This document shows, one piece after another, positions 45,401 through 53,423 of a stretch of DNA of 64,000 bases. The stretch lies in NCBI GenBank assembly GCA_963989385.1, contig OZ022512.1:25379899-25443898 (forward strand). Reading direction: 5' to 3'. The notes below the pieces were generated by a model that worked only from the letters and a program-made list of their open reading frames with translations, did no database searches and was not told the DNA's origin. Each line of letters begins with the position of its first letter. The first letter of the stretch is position 1. This DNA comes from Ctena decussata (Eukaryota > Mollusca > Bivalvia > Lucinida > Lucinidae). Both the position numbers and the translations under genes were made by a program.

Positions 45401-47747
45401 GACCAAAACAGCCAGAGCAATCAAATGAAAGTAAATTGGAAAAGTATTGTACATGTAATATCACTCATGTGTCCAAATATTTTGGGTACCAATAATTTAA
45501 AAAAAAAAAAACTTTGTACATGAATAAAATACTTGTTTATGGGAATAGTCATCAGCAAACTAAGCGTTGTTGATGTGTGTTACTATTACAAACACCCTAT
45601 GTTGTCCTTAATTTTTTGGCTATGGTCACAAATTTGTATGTTATGCAGTTAGAAATTTTTTGCTTTGGTATTAGGTTTGGAAAAAGTCAAAATAGTCACA
45701 TTTCATTTCATAAAATTTCACTAGATATTTTTATTTTATTTTCATCTGGAAGTCTTGATGAAAATGGAAAGAAGAAATTCTTGAAATTTGAAGAAAGAAA
45801 ATCTTCAGAAGAACACAAAATATAGAATATTGAAGATAGAATACTGAAGATTTGGATTGGAAAAGAAGAGAAATGATTGAAGAAGAAAGAGAAAAGGGTT
45901 TGATATCCCATTTGAAGGTTCAAATCTACAGTAATTTCAAAGCAGTTCAGGGCTCAAGATAACATAAACTTGGTAATGAAAATTGAGGCTCATAATCCTT
46001 TATGAGTTTTGTCCCCTGAACTGGGATTGATGGCTATGTGTAAAAAGTAAATACTTAAACCATCCTATATTATTTGTGCAAGTTTGTCTGTGCAAATTCA
46101 GTTTTCACTTACTCTCCAGGAATGATAAATTGTTTATGTGCATGATGAAGGCTTAGATAAAACACTACTGATGTTCAGTCTAAGTTATTCCTTTGCACAT
46201 TTAACAAGGCACCTTTTCATGTGACATGACTTATATAAAACTGCTGTGAGGTCTTTTTTAGGGACAGAGATAAGTATGGGTTGTAACAAGCATTAAAAAA
46301 AAAGTTGTTTACTCCCCATGTTATTAAGCCTTATTTAGGGATCATGGTATACAGTTTTGTGGAGAAATTAAATTATCCCAAAATTTTTGTCAAACATCTT
46401 CCTTATTAGGACTTCTGAAAATTGTTTGCATTGGGGATTCTACAAAGATTTTACTATGTGGAAATATCTGAAAAAAAACGCATTATTACATTCCAAGCTT
46501 GTGGTTTTATCTTGAGCTCTGATACTGCTAAATGAAAGAAGGTACTGGTGGCTGCAGTGGTGACCCAACTCAGTCTGGTCAGGCCATTTATATTGCAGAA
46601 TTTCACACTTCCCCAGTAATCATAAGGTGTATGAGTACATGTTTTTCCGCCATTTTACCAAGGGAAACAACTTTTATAACTCCCTGTTTGTTTCCCAGAG
46701 TGACATAAAGGAGATCTACCCTGAAAGAAAAGAAGTTGCTTCTAGGGGAGCAAATTCTTTTATGAGTTTGGGAGGCAAAAATGAAGTAAAGTTGCTTCCC
46801 TTGAAAGTATACCATACACCTTAAATATTAAATATTCATGCAGATCCTTCGGATGTCTGCTTGTCAGATCTTTTATGACAGTGCAGCCTCAGATCTGACT
46901 ATCCCTATAGTAGATTGATAAAATATCACCTAATATTCATACAGAAATGCCTGCTCAAAAGGTGACAAGGTTGTCACCTTTTGAGCAAGCATTTCTATAT
47001 GAGTATTTTGTAAATCCTGACAGTGGTGTCTGGGCTGATGCACAGGCTAGTTGGGCCATCACAGTTTTCTATATTCCACCTTTGTAAGAAGGTAAGTAAC
47101 ATTTCAAGATGTCTCCAGGTGAAAATCATGACATTCTGGTGGATAGAAACTCTTCATACTTTTAACTTTCAATATATTTTATGCTTTTGTTATTTTTGAG
47201 TGTAAAAATAGGTGCATTGAAATAGTTACAAGATACTGCTTGACATCTGGTGGAAAGGTTTATATACTGTATTTACCATAGATGTTTAGGCATATGCACT
47301 GTTTATATTACATAAACATTGCATGCGCTTGAAGAACATAGCCATTTGTCAGATCAGGTTATGCTATTCAGAGCTCTAGATAAGAGGGAGTATTTGGTGA
47401 TAATTAGGGATAATTTTTGTTAAATCTGTATAAAAACATATGTTGTGACCCCTCATCTGAACCGTCTCGACGAGACGGCTCAGATGAGGGGTCACAACAT
47501 ATGGTTTCGATGAGATAAAGTAAGCTGCCAGCAATATAATTTGAAATTACTCCTCTTTTGTTTGGTGTGGGTAGCTTCAATAAATTAGCTTTCTCTATGA
47601 AAATAAAGAACAAAGTTTAACTGTTAGCCACAATTTGTTTCATGAGATTCTTTTATAGGCTTTCTACAGCCACGACGCTACGATGACCAGGAGTATTGGA
47701 TAGAGCGCTATTTCCATGATCATCGCAACATGTCACATTATTATTAA
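27134..47747 (+). CDS. tra2, transformer-2 splicing regulator (all coding exons but the first)
   Basis: Tra2 is a nuclear SR-like protein that binds GAA-rich exonic enhancers and activates splice sites. Coding exons: 27134-27309, 31237-31308, 32412-32426, 34342-34432, 36025-36153, 37001-37060, then either 38113-38234 or 38298-38413, 40049-40185, and either 41659-41669 or 47659-47747. Order: RS domain 1, RRM (RNP2 [11 protein letters not shown]1 RGFAFVYF), the HTPTPG linker typical of Tra2, a Gly-rich part and RS domain 2 ending SYSPRRY. All junctions are GT/AG and phases match. The canonical product is 270 residues from exon 2 on; human TRA2 proteins have 282-288, so only a short first exon is missing. 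Introns are repeat-laden. Confidence 0.95.
27528..29210. mobile_element. Transposon with CCAGAC ends and GTATTCGAATAC subrepeats, 1683 bp
   Basis: Ends CCAGACATGGGGT (27528) and ACCCCAAGTCTGG (29210) are inverted with one mismatch. The flanks AGGGGT at 27522-27527 and 29211-29216 are a 6-bp target duplication inside a MITE-A copy. About 170 bases at each end are rich in GTATTCGAATAC-like motifs in opposite senses. The interior contains a TTCTG microsatellite with AATAAAG (28136-28169) and a MITE-B hairpin (28751-28810). No transposase frame. Superfamily not assigned. Confidence 0.82.
28751..28810. repeat. MITE-B hairpin
   Basis: Palindrome of the family GTAGATCC(A/T)GATCA...TGATC(A/T)GGATCTAC. 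Related copies are at 34485-34550, 48122-48186, 53588-53653, 53966-54033 and 56099-56163. Confidence 0.8.
29330..29560. repeat. MITE-A-related palindromes (two centres)
   Basis: Two successive AGAACCGTCTCA-type centres with imperfect inverse arms and TTATTTCTCAGCAGAAAAC flanks. It is a diverged MITE-A relative, probably a compound or tandem insertion. Confidence 0.6.
29653..29843. repeat. MITE-A-related copy, full length
   Basis: CAGTGCTCCAGATATGAAGG to TTATCTGGAGCTCTG, with a central AGAACCGTCCCGCCGAGACG palindrome and GTTGTGACCC/GGGTCACAAC arms. It lies in tra2 intron 2. Confidence 0.75.
30929..31164. repeat. MITE-C copy (4-bp TSD ATAT)
   Basis: GAGCCGCGACGTGAG to TTGTGGCTC, flanked by ATAT on both sides (30925-30928, 31165-31168). 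It ends 72 bases before tra2 exon 3. Confidence 0.9.
31237..31308 (+). CDS. tra2 exon 3: RS domain 1
   Basis: Acceptor TTTCAG, donor GTAAGT; both ends split codons after the second base. Reads [20 protein letters not shown] then SSR. A MITE-C lies 72 bases upstream and a MITE-A 29 bases downstream. Confidence 0.93.
31338..31540. repeat. MITE-A full copy
   Basis: CAGAGCTCTAGATAAGAGG to CCTCTTATCTAGAGCTCTG, near-palindromic over 203 bases with centre ACCGTCTCGTCAAGACGGT. CTAAC is present on both flanks, a possible 5-bp duplication. It starts 30 bases after the donor end of exon 3. Confidence 0.88.
32141..32204. repeat. MITE-D hairpin
   Basis: GGTCAACTCTTAAAGGGAAG then a GCTCCTCTAGGAGC centre and the inverse arm. 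Relatives at 48308-48364 and 51116-51181. Confidence 0.7.
32412..32426 (+). CDS. tra2 exon 4: 15-nt microexon
   Basis: ATCCAGAAGCAGAAG between TTTTCAG and GTGAGT. It enters and leaves after the second codon base, adding SRSR plus a junction Arg. Being 15 bases it can be skipped without a frame change. It is supported by exact phase match with both neighbours and canonical splice sites; transcript data would settle it. Confidence 0.75.
32506..32742. repeat. MITE-C copy (diverged)
   Basis: GAGCTGTGACAT to GTCGAGGCTC, flanks TCTT and ACTT. It starts 79 bases after the microexon. Confidence 0.8.
32902..33283. repeat. MITE-C copy with internal tandem duplication
   Basis: GAGCCACGACACG to ATTGCGGCTC with 4-bp flanks AAAT on both sides. 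The central segment (CAGTCTGATCAGAGT to TTGCCCAGGCT, about 130-140 bases) occurs twice, giving 382 bases. Confidence 0.85.
33383..33616. repeat. MITE-C copy
   Basis: GAGCCACGACACAAC to GTCGCGGCTC; flanks ATAT and AATT. Confidence 0.88.
33802..33932. repeat. 131-bp MITE with 18-bp perfect TIRs
   Basis: AGGCCCGATTTCACGTCA and its exact inverse TGACGTGAAATCGGGCCT bound 131 bases. The flanks are A/T-rich (CTTTA and AAAAC), without a certain duplication. It belongs to none of families A-D. Confidence 0.8.
34342..34432 (+). CDS. tra2 exon 5: end of RS domain 1
   Basis: Acceptor TTATTAG, donor GTAAGT; one leading base completes a Ser codon and the exon ends in phase 0. Reads [19 protein letters not shown] and [11 protein letters not shown]; the latter matches the MS(S/T)RRRHxG(N/S)R block just before the RRM of vertebrate TRA2 proteins. 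Confidence 0.95.
34485..34550. repeat. MITE-B hairpin
   Basis: CAAACAGTGCAGACCC to GGGTCTACATTGTTTGC with a GACGCCGCAAAACGCGGCGTC centre. Confidence 0.75.
35380..35805. repeat. MITE with GCAAAGTTTC inverted ends
   Basis: TAAGACCGCGTTTACATGAG then CAAAGTTTC at the left; GAAACTTTGCCTGTG then TAAAAGCAGCTTTAG at the right, imperfect inverse over about 35 bases. The interior repeats GTTTACA/TTTGTCACAGAAAC-like modules. A heavily deleted MITE-C remnant (about 35807-35872) abuts it. Confidence 0.65.
36025..36153 (+). CDS. tra2 exon 6: RRM first half
   Basis: Acceptor TTTTAG, donor GTAACT, phase 0 at both ends. Encodes [20 protein letters not shown], then [20 protein letters not shown] and [11 protein letters not shown] is RNP2; [15 protein letters not shown] is the beta2-beta3 region. 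Confidence 0.96.
36248..36657. repeat. MITE-A-related copy carrying a MITE-C insertion
   Basis: The host begins GCTCCAGATAAAGATAATTC and ends CCACCTTATCTGGATC. MITE-C (36364-36599; GAGCCGCGACACGAG to GTCGCGGCTC) lies inside, flanked by ATAT and AAAT. This shows MITE-C moved after the host copy had inserted. Confidence 0.8.
37001..37060 (+). CDS. tra2 exon 7: RNP1
   Basis: 60 bases, phase 0 at both ends, acceptor TCTTTCAG and donor [26 protein letters not shown] holds RNP1 (RGFAFVYF) with its RNA-stacking aromatics. Confidence 0.96.
38113..38234 (+). CDS. tra2 exon 8a: RRM end and linker, version a
   Basis: 122 bases; acceptor ATTGTAG, donor GTAAGT; enters in phase 0 and leaves after two codon bases. 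Reads [20 protein letters not shown], then [20 protein letters not shown]. It is the version closer to vertebrate TRA2 (DFSIT, GRPTYGS). Third codon positions are relatively G/C-rich. It must be used instead of, not together with, 38298-38413. Confidence 0.95.
38298..38413 (+). CDS. tra2 exon 8b: RRM end and linker, version b
   Basis: 116 bases; acceptor CTGACAG, donor GTAAGT; same entry and exit phase as exon 8a. Reads [20 protein letters not shown], then [18 protein letters not shown] plus a junction Tyr. Identical to version a at 28 of 38 aligned residues, but synonymous sites are widely different, so the copy is old and selected. It is two codons shorter in the linker. Only 63 bases separate it from exon 8a. 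Confidence 0.92.
39413..39681. repeat. MITE-C copy (diverged)
   Basis: GAGTCGCAACACAAAACC to TGTTGCGGCTT. Internal motifs are retained, with a local duplication of the CTATGCACTTAAAGG segment. Confidence 0.7.
39791..40008. repeat. MITE-C remnant
   Basis: Diverged ends, but GGCATCTGCCCAGTCTGATC and the CACATGCCACTACATTGG terminal portion are clear. It ends 40 bases before tra2 exon 9. Confidence 0.65.
40049..40185 (+). CDS. tra2 exon 9: Gly-rich and RS domain 2
   Basis: Acceptor ATTTCAG, donor GTAAGT. One leading base completes Ser (after 8a) or Tyr (after 8b); it leaves after the first codon base. Reads [20 protein letters not shown], then [20 protein letters not shown] and RSYSP, as in vertebrate TRA2 C-termini. 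Confidence 0.95.
40589..40883. repeat. Compound palindrome of a 30-bp arm
   Basis: Five copies of one arm: plus sense GCTCCTGTATTACTGAATTT at 40589 and 40770; inverse at about 40673-40703, 40725-40756 and 40852-40883. GAAACGATAAGATGC modules alternate with their inverse between them. Several alternative stems are possible. It lies in the tra2 intron after exon 9. Confidence 0.8.
41360..41514. repeat. MITE-C copy, internally deleted
   Basis: GAGCTGCAACACAAG to GTCGCGGCTC, only 155 bases; the middle is missing while both terminal arms remain. Confidence 0.8.
41659..41669 (+). CDS. tra2 exon 10: canonical end (RRY stop)
   Basis: After acceptor TTGACAG, GTCGCTATTGA completes Arg and adds Arg-Tyr-stop, reproducing the SYSPRRY terminus of vertebrate TRA2. 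A potential donor, GTATAA, lies one base after the stop codon, so the exon may be a tiny internal exon with its 3' UTR elsewhere, or the start of a terminal exon. Confidence 0.85.
41839..42041. repeat. MITE-A full copy
   Basis: CAGAGCTCTAGATAAGAGG to CCTCTTATCTAGAGCTCTG, with centre ACCGTCTCGACAAGACGGT. Flanks share TTTT. Confidence 0.88.
42730..43210. repeat. Probable MITE with TACCGTAT/ATACGGTA ends
   Basis: Short inverted ends (ACCGTATTTCTTTGG at left, TATACGGTAT at right) and TTTTCGTGG/TTCGCGG-rich interior. Low certainty on borders. It encloses the hairpin at 42981-43048. Confidence 0.4.
42981..43048. repeat. 68-nt hairpin
   Basis: TTTCATTTGAGC and CTTTCATTAACCTG arms pair with CAGGTTAATGAAAG and GCTCAAATGAAA around CGGCCA, with one 5-base internal loop. 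The size and shape resemble a miRNA precursor; no known miRNA is recognised. Confidence 0.6.
43745..43945. repeat. MITE-A full copy
   Basis: CAGAGCCCTAGATAAGAGG to CCTCTTATCTAGAGCTCTG, with AGATGA on both flanks (possible 6-bp duplication). A further diverged relative follows at about 43950-44130. Confidence 0.85.
44130..46930. other. tra2 long intron: purine-biased tracts and MITE remnants
   Basis: Contains poly-T then a G run at about 44667-44698, and GAAGA/AGAAAG-rich tracts (45000-45270, 45760-45895) whose complement gives a spurious Phe/Ser-rich frame. Degraded MITE-A-like arms are near 46250-46400. No exon is recognisable. Confidence 0.5.
46932..47007. repeat. 76-nt hairpin with 37-bp arms
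   Basis: AATATTCATACAGAAATGCC...GGTGACAA (46932-46968) and TTGTCACC...GAGTATT (46971-47007) are inverse with three differences around a 2-base loop. Confidence 0.75.
47369..47517. repeat. MITE-A copy, right arm truncated
   Basis: CAGAGCTCTAGATAAGAGG through the centre ACCGTCTCGACGAGACGG to CATATGGTTTCGATGAG, then unrelated sequence. It ends about 140 bases before tra2 exon 11. Confidence 0.82.
47659..47747 (+). CDS. tra2 exon 11: alternative C-terminus
   Basis: Acceptor TTTATAG; the phase fits exon 9 directly. It gives [20 protein letters not shown] and HRNMSHYY then TAA. It would replace the RRY terminus with 29 residues rich in Tyr, His and acidic residues, again containing PRRY. The phase match, lack of stops and composition support coding. 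If exon 10 is spliced in, the same sequence would be 3' UTR. Confidence 0.6.
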
Positions 47748-48121
47748 CTGAACATGTAAATGTTTTATGCTGTGTTATTATGTTGATATCATTGTAATAC
47801 AGTAAAATGACTGAAAATTTTGTTTTTGTTTTTCCCAATTCCTGCACACACATAATATTGATAATGATGAAATCCTGTAAAAGAGAGGTGCAGTGGTCAA
47901 GAGATAGAGGCCCTTGGGTTGTTGCTGTCAACCCAGCAGCAAATTGATACCAGTTGAAAGTCCCCAAAGGCTAAAGACAGAGGAATAGGTTCTGTCTTTT
48001 TACATGCTTTGCCCAATACACAATGGGCCTCTAGTATCCATTTCTCATTGGGCACAAGGCTAGAGCGAAACTTCTTACTTTACTGCTTAAAAAGCAATAT
48101 CATATGAACATATAGACCTGA

Positions 48122-48186
48122 GCAAACAGTTTATTCAGATCAGACTGCTCCAAATGGAGGGGTCTGATCTAGGTCTATATTGTGTC
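48122..48186. repeat. MITE-B hairpin
   Basis: GCAAACAGTTTATTCAGATC with a GACTGCTCC...GGAGGGGTC centre and the inverse TCTATATTGTGTCC; diverged. Confidence 0.65.
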
Positions 48187-48307
48187 CCTTTCAGATATTG
48201 CAAGAAGACGAATGAGAACATCAGTTGAAAAACTAGGTTACGGTGAATGGGTACTCTTTTAGGGGAAGCAACTGCCATTTTCATTTTTGTCTCCCTTCTC
48301 AATGCTA

Positions 48308-48364
48308 GTCTACTCTTAAGGAAAGAACTTGCCTAGGAGCAAGTTCTTACCTTTAAGAGTAGAC
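48308..48364. repeat. MITE-D hairpin
   Basis: GTCTACTCTTAAGGAAAGAA, centre CTTGCCTAGGAGCAAG, inverse arm CTTTAAGAGTAGAC. Confidence 0.75.
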
Positions 48365-48369
48365 CCACT

Positions 48370-48423
48370 GGGTTTCGGCGTTGCTCAGTAGGTTAAGCAC
48401 TGGCCTGCTGATCTAGTGGTCAG
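48370..48423 (+). mobile_element. tRNA-like SINE head fragment
   Basis: TTGCTCAGTAGGTTAAGCAC then TGGCCTGCTGATCTAGTGGTC; this block recurs at 51371-51431 (minus strand) and in part at 51444-51490. No B box follows this copy. Confidence 0.55.
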
Positions 48424-48899
48424 CATTTTCATATTTATCAGCAGAGAAAGTTTTGTGCTCGGCAAAGTTGAGCATGAAAAAAGTTTCGCAACCTTGGGGC
48501 CAGATTTACAAAGATTATGTAATACGATCTTTGGGCAGCAAGGAACAGACCAAGGAAATAGCTGAGTTTGTTCATGTCCAATCAGGCAACAAAGGTCATG
48601 CCCTCAAGCACCAGTTTAATCCAAAAAGAAGCATAGCAAAGTATGAGGTAGACTACAGTTTACACCAGCTGAATGAAATGACCAATATATGTATATAGTT
48701 CCGAACTACATCCAGGATGTCACTCAAAAGTCAGTTGATAGTGCATAACTTAACAATGCAGCGAGAACTTAACATGCGACATAGTACCACAAACAAATTG
48801 CACATGTTGAATGACCTACAATAAGTCTGTGATTTTACCTTACACTTAAAATGAAGAGATGCATACCTGTTTAATGTAGGTATGGTTTTCGGAACTATA

Positions 48900-49790
48900 C
48901 TGAACGTCAAAAGAAACGCATACAATGTATACGCCCAATTTATTTGAAGGTATAGGTATATACTCTTATTTAGACATTTTGAGTTCCTTTGTTTATGATA
49001 TTCCGACAGAATGAGCACCTTAACGCATCGATATTCCATAAACTTTAGAGACCAGAACGCTTGCTTTTGTGATGGGGTTAAACTTAAAGTCACCATACTT
49101 TCAGAAGCTGAATTTTTATTTCCTTATTATGCTCAGCTGATTATTTTCTCCAGACATAATGTCCGCGGCAAGGGTAAGAAACAGCGAAAACATCAAAGCA
49201 GCCGAGCCTTGCGTTTTAGAGAAACAATCAGGTGAAAGTTGGCAGTAGAAACAGTAACACTGGCTTACCATTGGATTTCCATAGACATTTTAACACCCTG
49301 TATTTCTTAAAAAGAACAGAAACCATTTATACGAAGAGGTTAAATGAATTAACAAGAGTAAAATTAAAAGGTTTGCAAAGAAATTTTTCGCAGCACTGCA
49401 GAACTTTTGGTGTTATTGGACTTCCCATTTTGCTATTTGTTTAATTGCAAGGGAGATAATTTGACAAGTGTTCAACTTCAAACTACTGTCATGTCCCTAA
49501 GAAGAATACCATGGTAATAAAACCGACGTTTTATTCATAACTACACATAAGAGTCGTGTTTTGGAACCAATTTGTTATACCGCCAAAGGAAAGACAACTC
49601 TTACAACAACTTTGAATGTTTCATGATAAATTGAGATAACTCTTCAATCCAAGTTTAATTTTGCAAGAAGATAAGTTTATATTGTTGGCAGACGTTAGTA
49701 GTGTTTTCTGCTATATATGATTTAAAACCATTAATCAGTTGACAGAAGAAAACTCAACCTAAACTTGTATGCGTTTCTTTTGGCGTTCAG
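48900..49790. mobile_element. TA-flanked DNA transposon, 891 bp
   Basis: CTGAACGTCAAAAGAAACGC (48900) against GCGTTTCTTTTGGCGTTCAG (49790), about 26-bp TIRs with one mismatch, bordered by TA on both sides. No transposase frame. Tc1/mariner-type by TSD. Confidence 0.8.
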
Positions 49791-50629
49791 TATATATATT
49801 CTGAAAAATTGGATCCTTCAGAGGGAAGGAACACAGCAAGAAACAGACTAAAATTCAGTTGGTCATAAGTGACACTGGTCATGCCTTCCCTCTTTGGCTT
49901 GTGTGTGCTGTATTGTATGCATAACATAAATATTAAACATATACCTGAAAAAGGGCAGTCTAACAAATTCATTTTTTTTCCCTTTTGTGCATAACATCTC
50001 CAACCGTCTGGTCATGATGAATGTGCAGATAAACGGGGTCTGCCTCCCAGAACATCTCCCAGAGACTGGGCATTTATCCCCAAAAGCCCACCTTATCTGG
50101 AGCTCTGGTTTGGTGCAAACTCACATTTCATAGAATGGTTTCAGGATTTTGATGGTAGTTTCCAATTTTGATGGTAGTTTCCGAGGGAACTTTTGTTCAA
50201 TCTACCCAATGGAGCTCAAGAACAGCTGATATAAGTCCGGTTTGACAACTAGGTGTTTTAGTTGAGCTTTTCTTATTTCTCAGTGAAAACAGGTTATGAC
50301 CCTAATAGAACTGTCTTGAGACAGTTCTAATGTGGTTCGCAACATGGTTACATGCAGAAATGCTGAAAATTATCCATGTTACCCCATCTTATCTGCAGCG
50401 CTGCTTAACTTCTGTAGGGTACATAGATGTGTGAGACTTGCTAAAACAAACTAAACAGAAAGGGATTGATATGAAAACAAGCCTTGTTAAATTTTTTCAT
50501 GTGTATTAAGCAATTTACAATTCACCAAGTCTTTGTTTTTTCTTCTTTCTACTTTTCCCACAAACTTTCTTGTTCACATGAGAGTCTGAAAATTAGAACA
50601 AAACATATGTTGGATGTTAACTAATATTT

Positions 50630-50784
50630 AGCTCGCCTGAACAAAGTTCAGGTAGATTCGTTCAGGTAGAGCTATTGTACTACCCCCAGCGTCGGCATTG
50701 GTTGGCGGCGTCAGCATTAGCAAAATGTTAAAGTTTTACATTAAAGTTTTTTATGTGATGGGCAAGGCGCTGTCAGGCGAGCTA
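50630..50784. repeat. Repeat with AGCTCGCCTGA / TCAGGCGAGCT ends
   Basis: Inverted 11-bp ends; GC-richer interior with GGCGGCGTCAGC. About 155 bases. Confidence 0.6.
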
Positions 50785-51115
50785 TCCTGTCCTTGTGACA
50801 GGCCTTGTTATGCTAAAAGCTATTCCTCTTTCTATCCAATAGTCAATTATTGCAGTATCCCAGTGAACATGCAGTGTTGGTAAAACATCCACCCAAGGTT
50901 GTTCAAATATTGTGAAGGTTGCGTCAACATTGGGTCACACTGTCCAAACACATGTCCACTAGGATACTATTCTTATAGCTGTTTCTGCGGTCAACAAATA
51001 ACTATAAATTAACCTAAATGAATAGTTACACTTCCAGGTCTTCTGCCATTTTTACAAAGGGGGGAAATTTCTGTGACTTATTTGCCTCCCTGGATGATGA
51101 GGCTCTTCCAAAATA

Positions 51116-51181
51116 GGGCCTATTCTTAAGGGAAAGAATTTGCTCATAGATGAGCAAATTCTTTCCTTTAAGAGTTGACCC
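51116..51181. repeat. MITE-D hairpin
   Basis: GGGCCTATTCTTAAGGGAAA, centre TTTGCTCATAGATGAGCAAA, inverse arm TTTAAGAGTTGACCC. Confidence 0.75.
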
Positions 51182-51370
51182 CGATTGAATAGAGAAGATA
51201 AAAAATTTACCCATTCACTTTAAAGTATAACCATACACCTTCAAGTGAAATCGCTAGCATTGCAGGATGACTTGCAAAGTATTTCAGTCATATCAGGAAG
51301 ATGGGAGGGTGATAATGAATGGCTGTGTGCAGTGGAACCCTGTTTACATTTGAAAAGATACTCCCCTCAA

Positions 51371-51490
51371 GCGGGGAACCTGTGACTGCTAGATCAGCAG
51401 GCCAGCGCTTGATCTACTGAGCTACTGCGCCTACAACATTTCAGGAGCAGTGGGTTAAGCGCTTTGCTAGTGGTCAGGGTTCGAATCTGG
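51371..51490. mobile_element. Head-to-head pair of tRNA-like SINE heads
   Basis: The minus-strand head (51371-51431) reads GGCGCAGTAGCTCAGTAG, ATCAAGCGCTGGCCTGCTGATC. The plus-strand head (51444-51490) reads GCAGTGGGTTAAGCGC, then GTGGTCAGGGTTCGAATC with a good B box (GGTTCGAATC). Related to the fragment at 48370. Anticodon-arm folding is poor, so neither is a tRNA gene. Confidence 0.6.
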
Positions 51491-53277
51491 ATGGAGGCAG
51501 AAATATTCTCAACTGTAAACCGAGTTCAGTTGTACAATGGACCCTCTTTACAATGACTCCATTTGTTCCCAATTATTTTTACGTTAAACTGAATTTGCTG
51601 TTATAAAGAATACATATTTAGAACAATTAAGCAATTTCGTGAATACCAAAATGATGTAAAGAATTTTGCTGTTGTAATGAGTGCCGTTATAAAGAAGTTG
51701 ACTACAAGCCTTTCATTATCACCCTCTCAGCATCCTGACATGTCTGACATAGTATTGAAAAAAGGACGTAAAATCTGAATTCCATCCATCCGTCATCATG
51801 GAGACAGAATTGTTTCCATTTGGTGACAAGTGTGATGCTTTACAAACAAGTCCTGATAGTGGCTGTTACATGGTTAAAAAACAGCAGATGTATATGATTG
51901 GCTTTCTTCATTTATGAACACAGCTTATCACTTTTGAGAATATATACTGAGGAAAATAAATGTAGCAAGTTTTTACAAATCGGCGTGTAATTCAGACTGA
52001 TTTGAAAAGTTGGAAATTGTATAGTTTCCGCTGTGTAAGGTTTCATTTTGGGTACCAGAAACCGAAAAATTAAGGTCGAAAGTTTATTTACAGAGCAGCA
52101 TCACGTCGCATTTTTACCTAAGGGTTTAATAAAAAAAATGTCATGAATCTTTTATGCAATTCATCTTTTTTCAGGCGCTGTTTCATCTTCAAATCTTACA
52201 CCAGAGCCAATTTGCGGGGATACAGACATTTGTGAATAAGGACACAGTGTTGTGTGATAAAAGACTGTTACCATGATAGACGTAAATGTGCTTATGACGC
52301 CGTTAAAATTGGCATTCGCAAAGCAATTGTGACTAAGCAAAAGTCACCGTTAACGAAACGTTCCAAAATCTTGAACTAAACTGCAATGGTGTTGCCTCTA
52401 AATGACCAGAACACTTTCAAGCAATTTGTTGCTGTAAACTGGCGCTGTTCCCGCAGATTTTACGACACCAGGTTCGACAGTTACGTCATTCTGACGTCAG
52501 TTTTTAAAACCATCAAAGATCCTCTTGATAACAGCAATATTGAACTTAATGTTTCTCTTCTCTAAGTGCGCAAAAGGGTCATTGCATATGCACAGATTTT
52601 GTAAATTTCAGTCGTAACGTAAACTTGACGCCTCCATTCAAATATTGAAAGGTTCCGGTCGTTGCATTAAAACTAATGAATTACCCGGGGTAATCTTTTT
52701 GCATGATAGTGTTCCCCAAGTTGATAGTAATAAAGCGCAAAAAGATTCGAGTCGAAACGTCAGTTGATAATGTTTAAAATGGCGGTTGATTTTTTCGGCA
52801 AGTTAACGTCAAACTAACGTGCCCCATTGCCGGCTTCTTATGCGTTTATTTGCAAACTCATTTACGGTTTTCTTGTTCAAGGACCCAGTTAAAACCTTTC
52901 AAAAGCATTTTGACAATTTTCTTTGTTCAGTTGTTTGTCAGCCCGCGCAAAGAGTGATTTCATTTAAAGTGACGTCAAACGTGCGTTAAGTCACTATTTC
53001 GTCCATGTTAGATGCAATCGCAGTCTCTTAACTTAAACTAACTATATGCGATCAACAACCTGGGAATACTATCCATAAAGAAAATTTCACAATCTTTTGG
53101 AAAACTTGCTAAATTTATTTTTCTCAGTATATATACATTCAGTAACCATAGCCATATTCACTTCAAATTCTGAAAAGTTATGGAAATACTGAATACACTC
53201 TTCGTGGCAAAAAGTGAAGGGATGCCCTTTACAAAAGAAAACATATCTTAGAAAATGCATTGACATTTAAAATATAC

Positions 53278-53423
53278 CTTTAGGTTGGAAGGTGAGTGGA
53301 ATCCTGCCCATTTTCCGATGTTGGGGTGTAAGTATAGTAGCATCTAACGGCAACCAAGGCCGAGCCCTGATTTCACTGGTTCCCATCATATTGGTATGGC
53401 GGAAGTGAAGATCATATGCTCCT
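53278..53423 (-). CDS. ICE2 exon: WLPLD...GRIP block
   Basis: Acceptor TTTCAG, donor GTATAT. Reads GAYDLHFRHTNMMGTSEIRA, then RPWLPLDATILTPQHRKMGR and IPLTFQPK. It is the best conserved part of the NARG2 C-terminal region. It leaves after one codon base, so another coding exon must follow. Confidence 0.88.

Larger units (their letters stand above)
47748..53277. other. Spacer between converging tra2 and ICE2
   Basis: Repeat-rich: MITE-B and MITE-D hairpins, tRNA-like SINE heads, a TA-flanked element (48900-49790), a CTCGCCTGA-ended repeat (50630-50784) and MITE-A remnants near 50040-50110 and 50270-50400. From about 52000 the sequence looks single-copy but non-coding. The last coding exon of ICE2 should be somewhere here, but I could not find it. 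Confidence 0.5.

Noticed and set aside
49965..50060. Last ICE2 coding exon ending in a Lys-rich MHKREKK tail
   Set aside because: Minus strand has a short basic ending before TGA, but I found no acceptor in the needed phase and no similarity upstream.
51444..51490. tRNA gene
   Set aside because: Has a B box but no foldable anticodon or acceptor arms; a SINE head is more likely.
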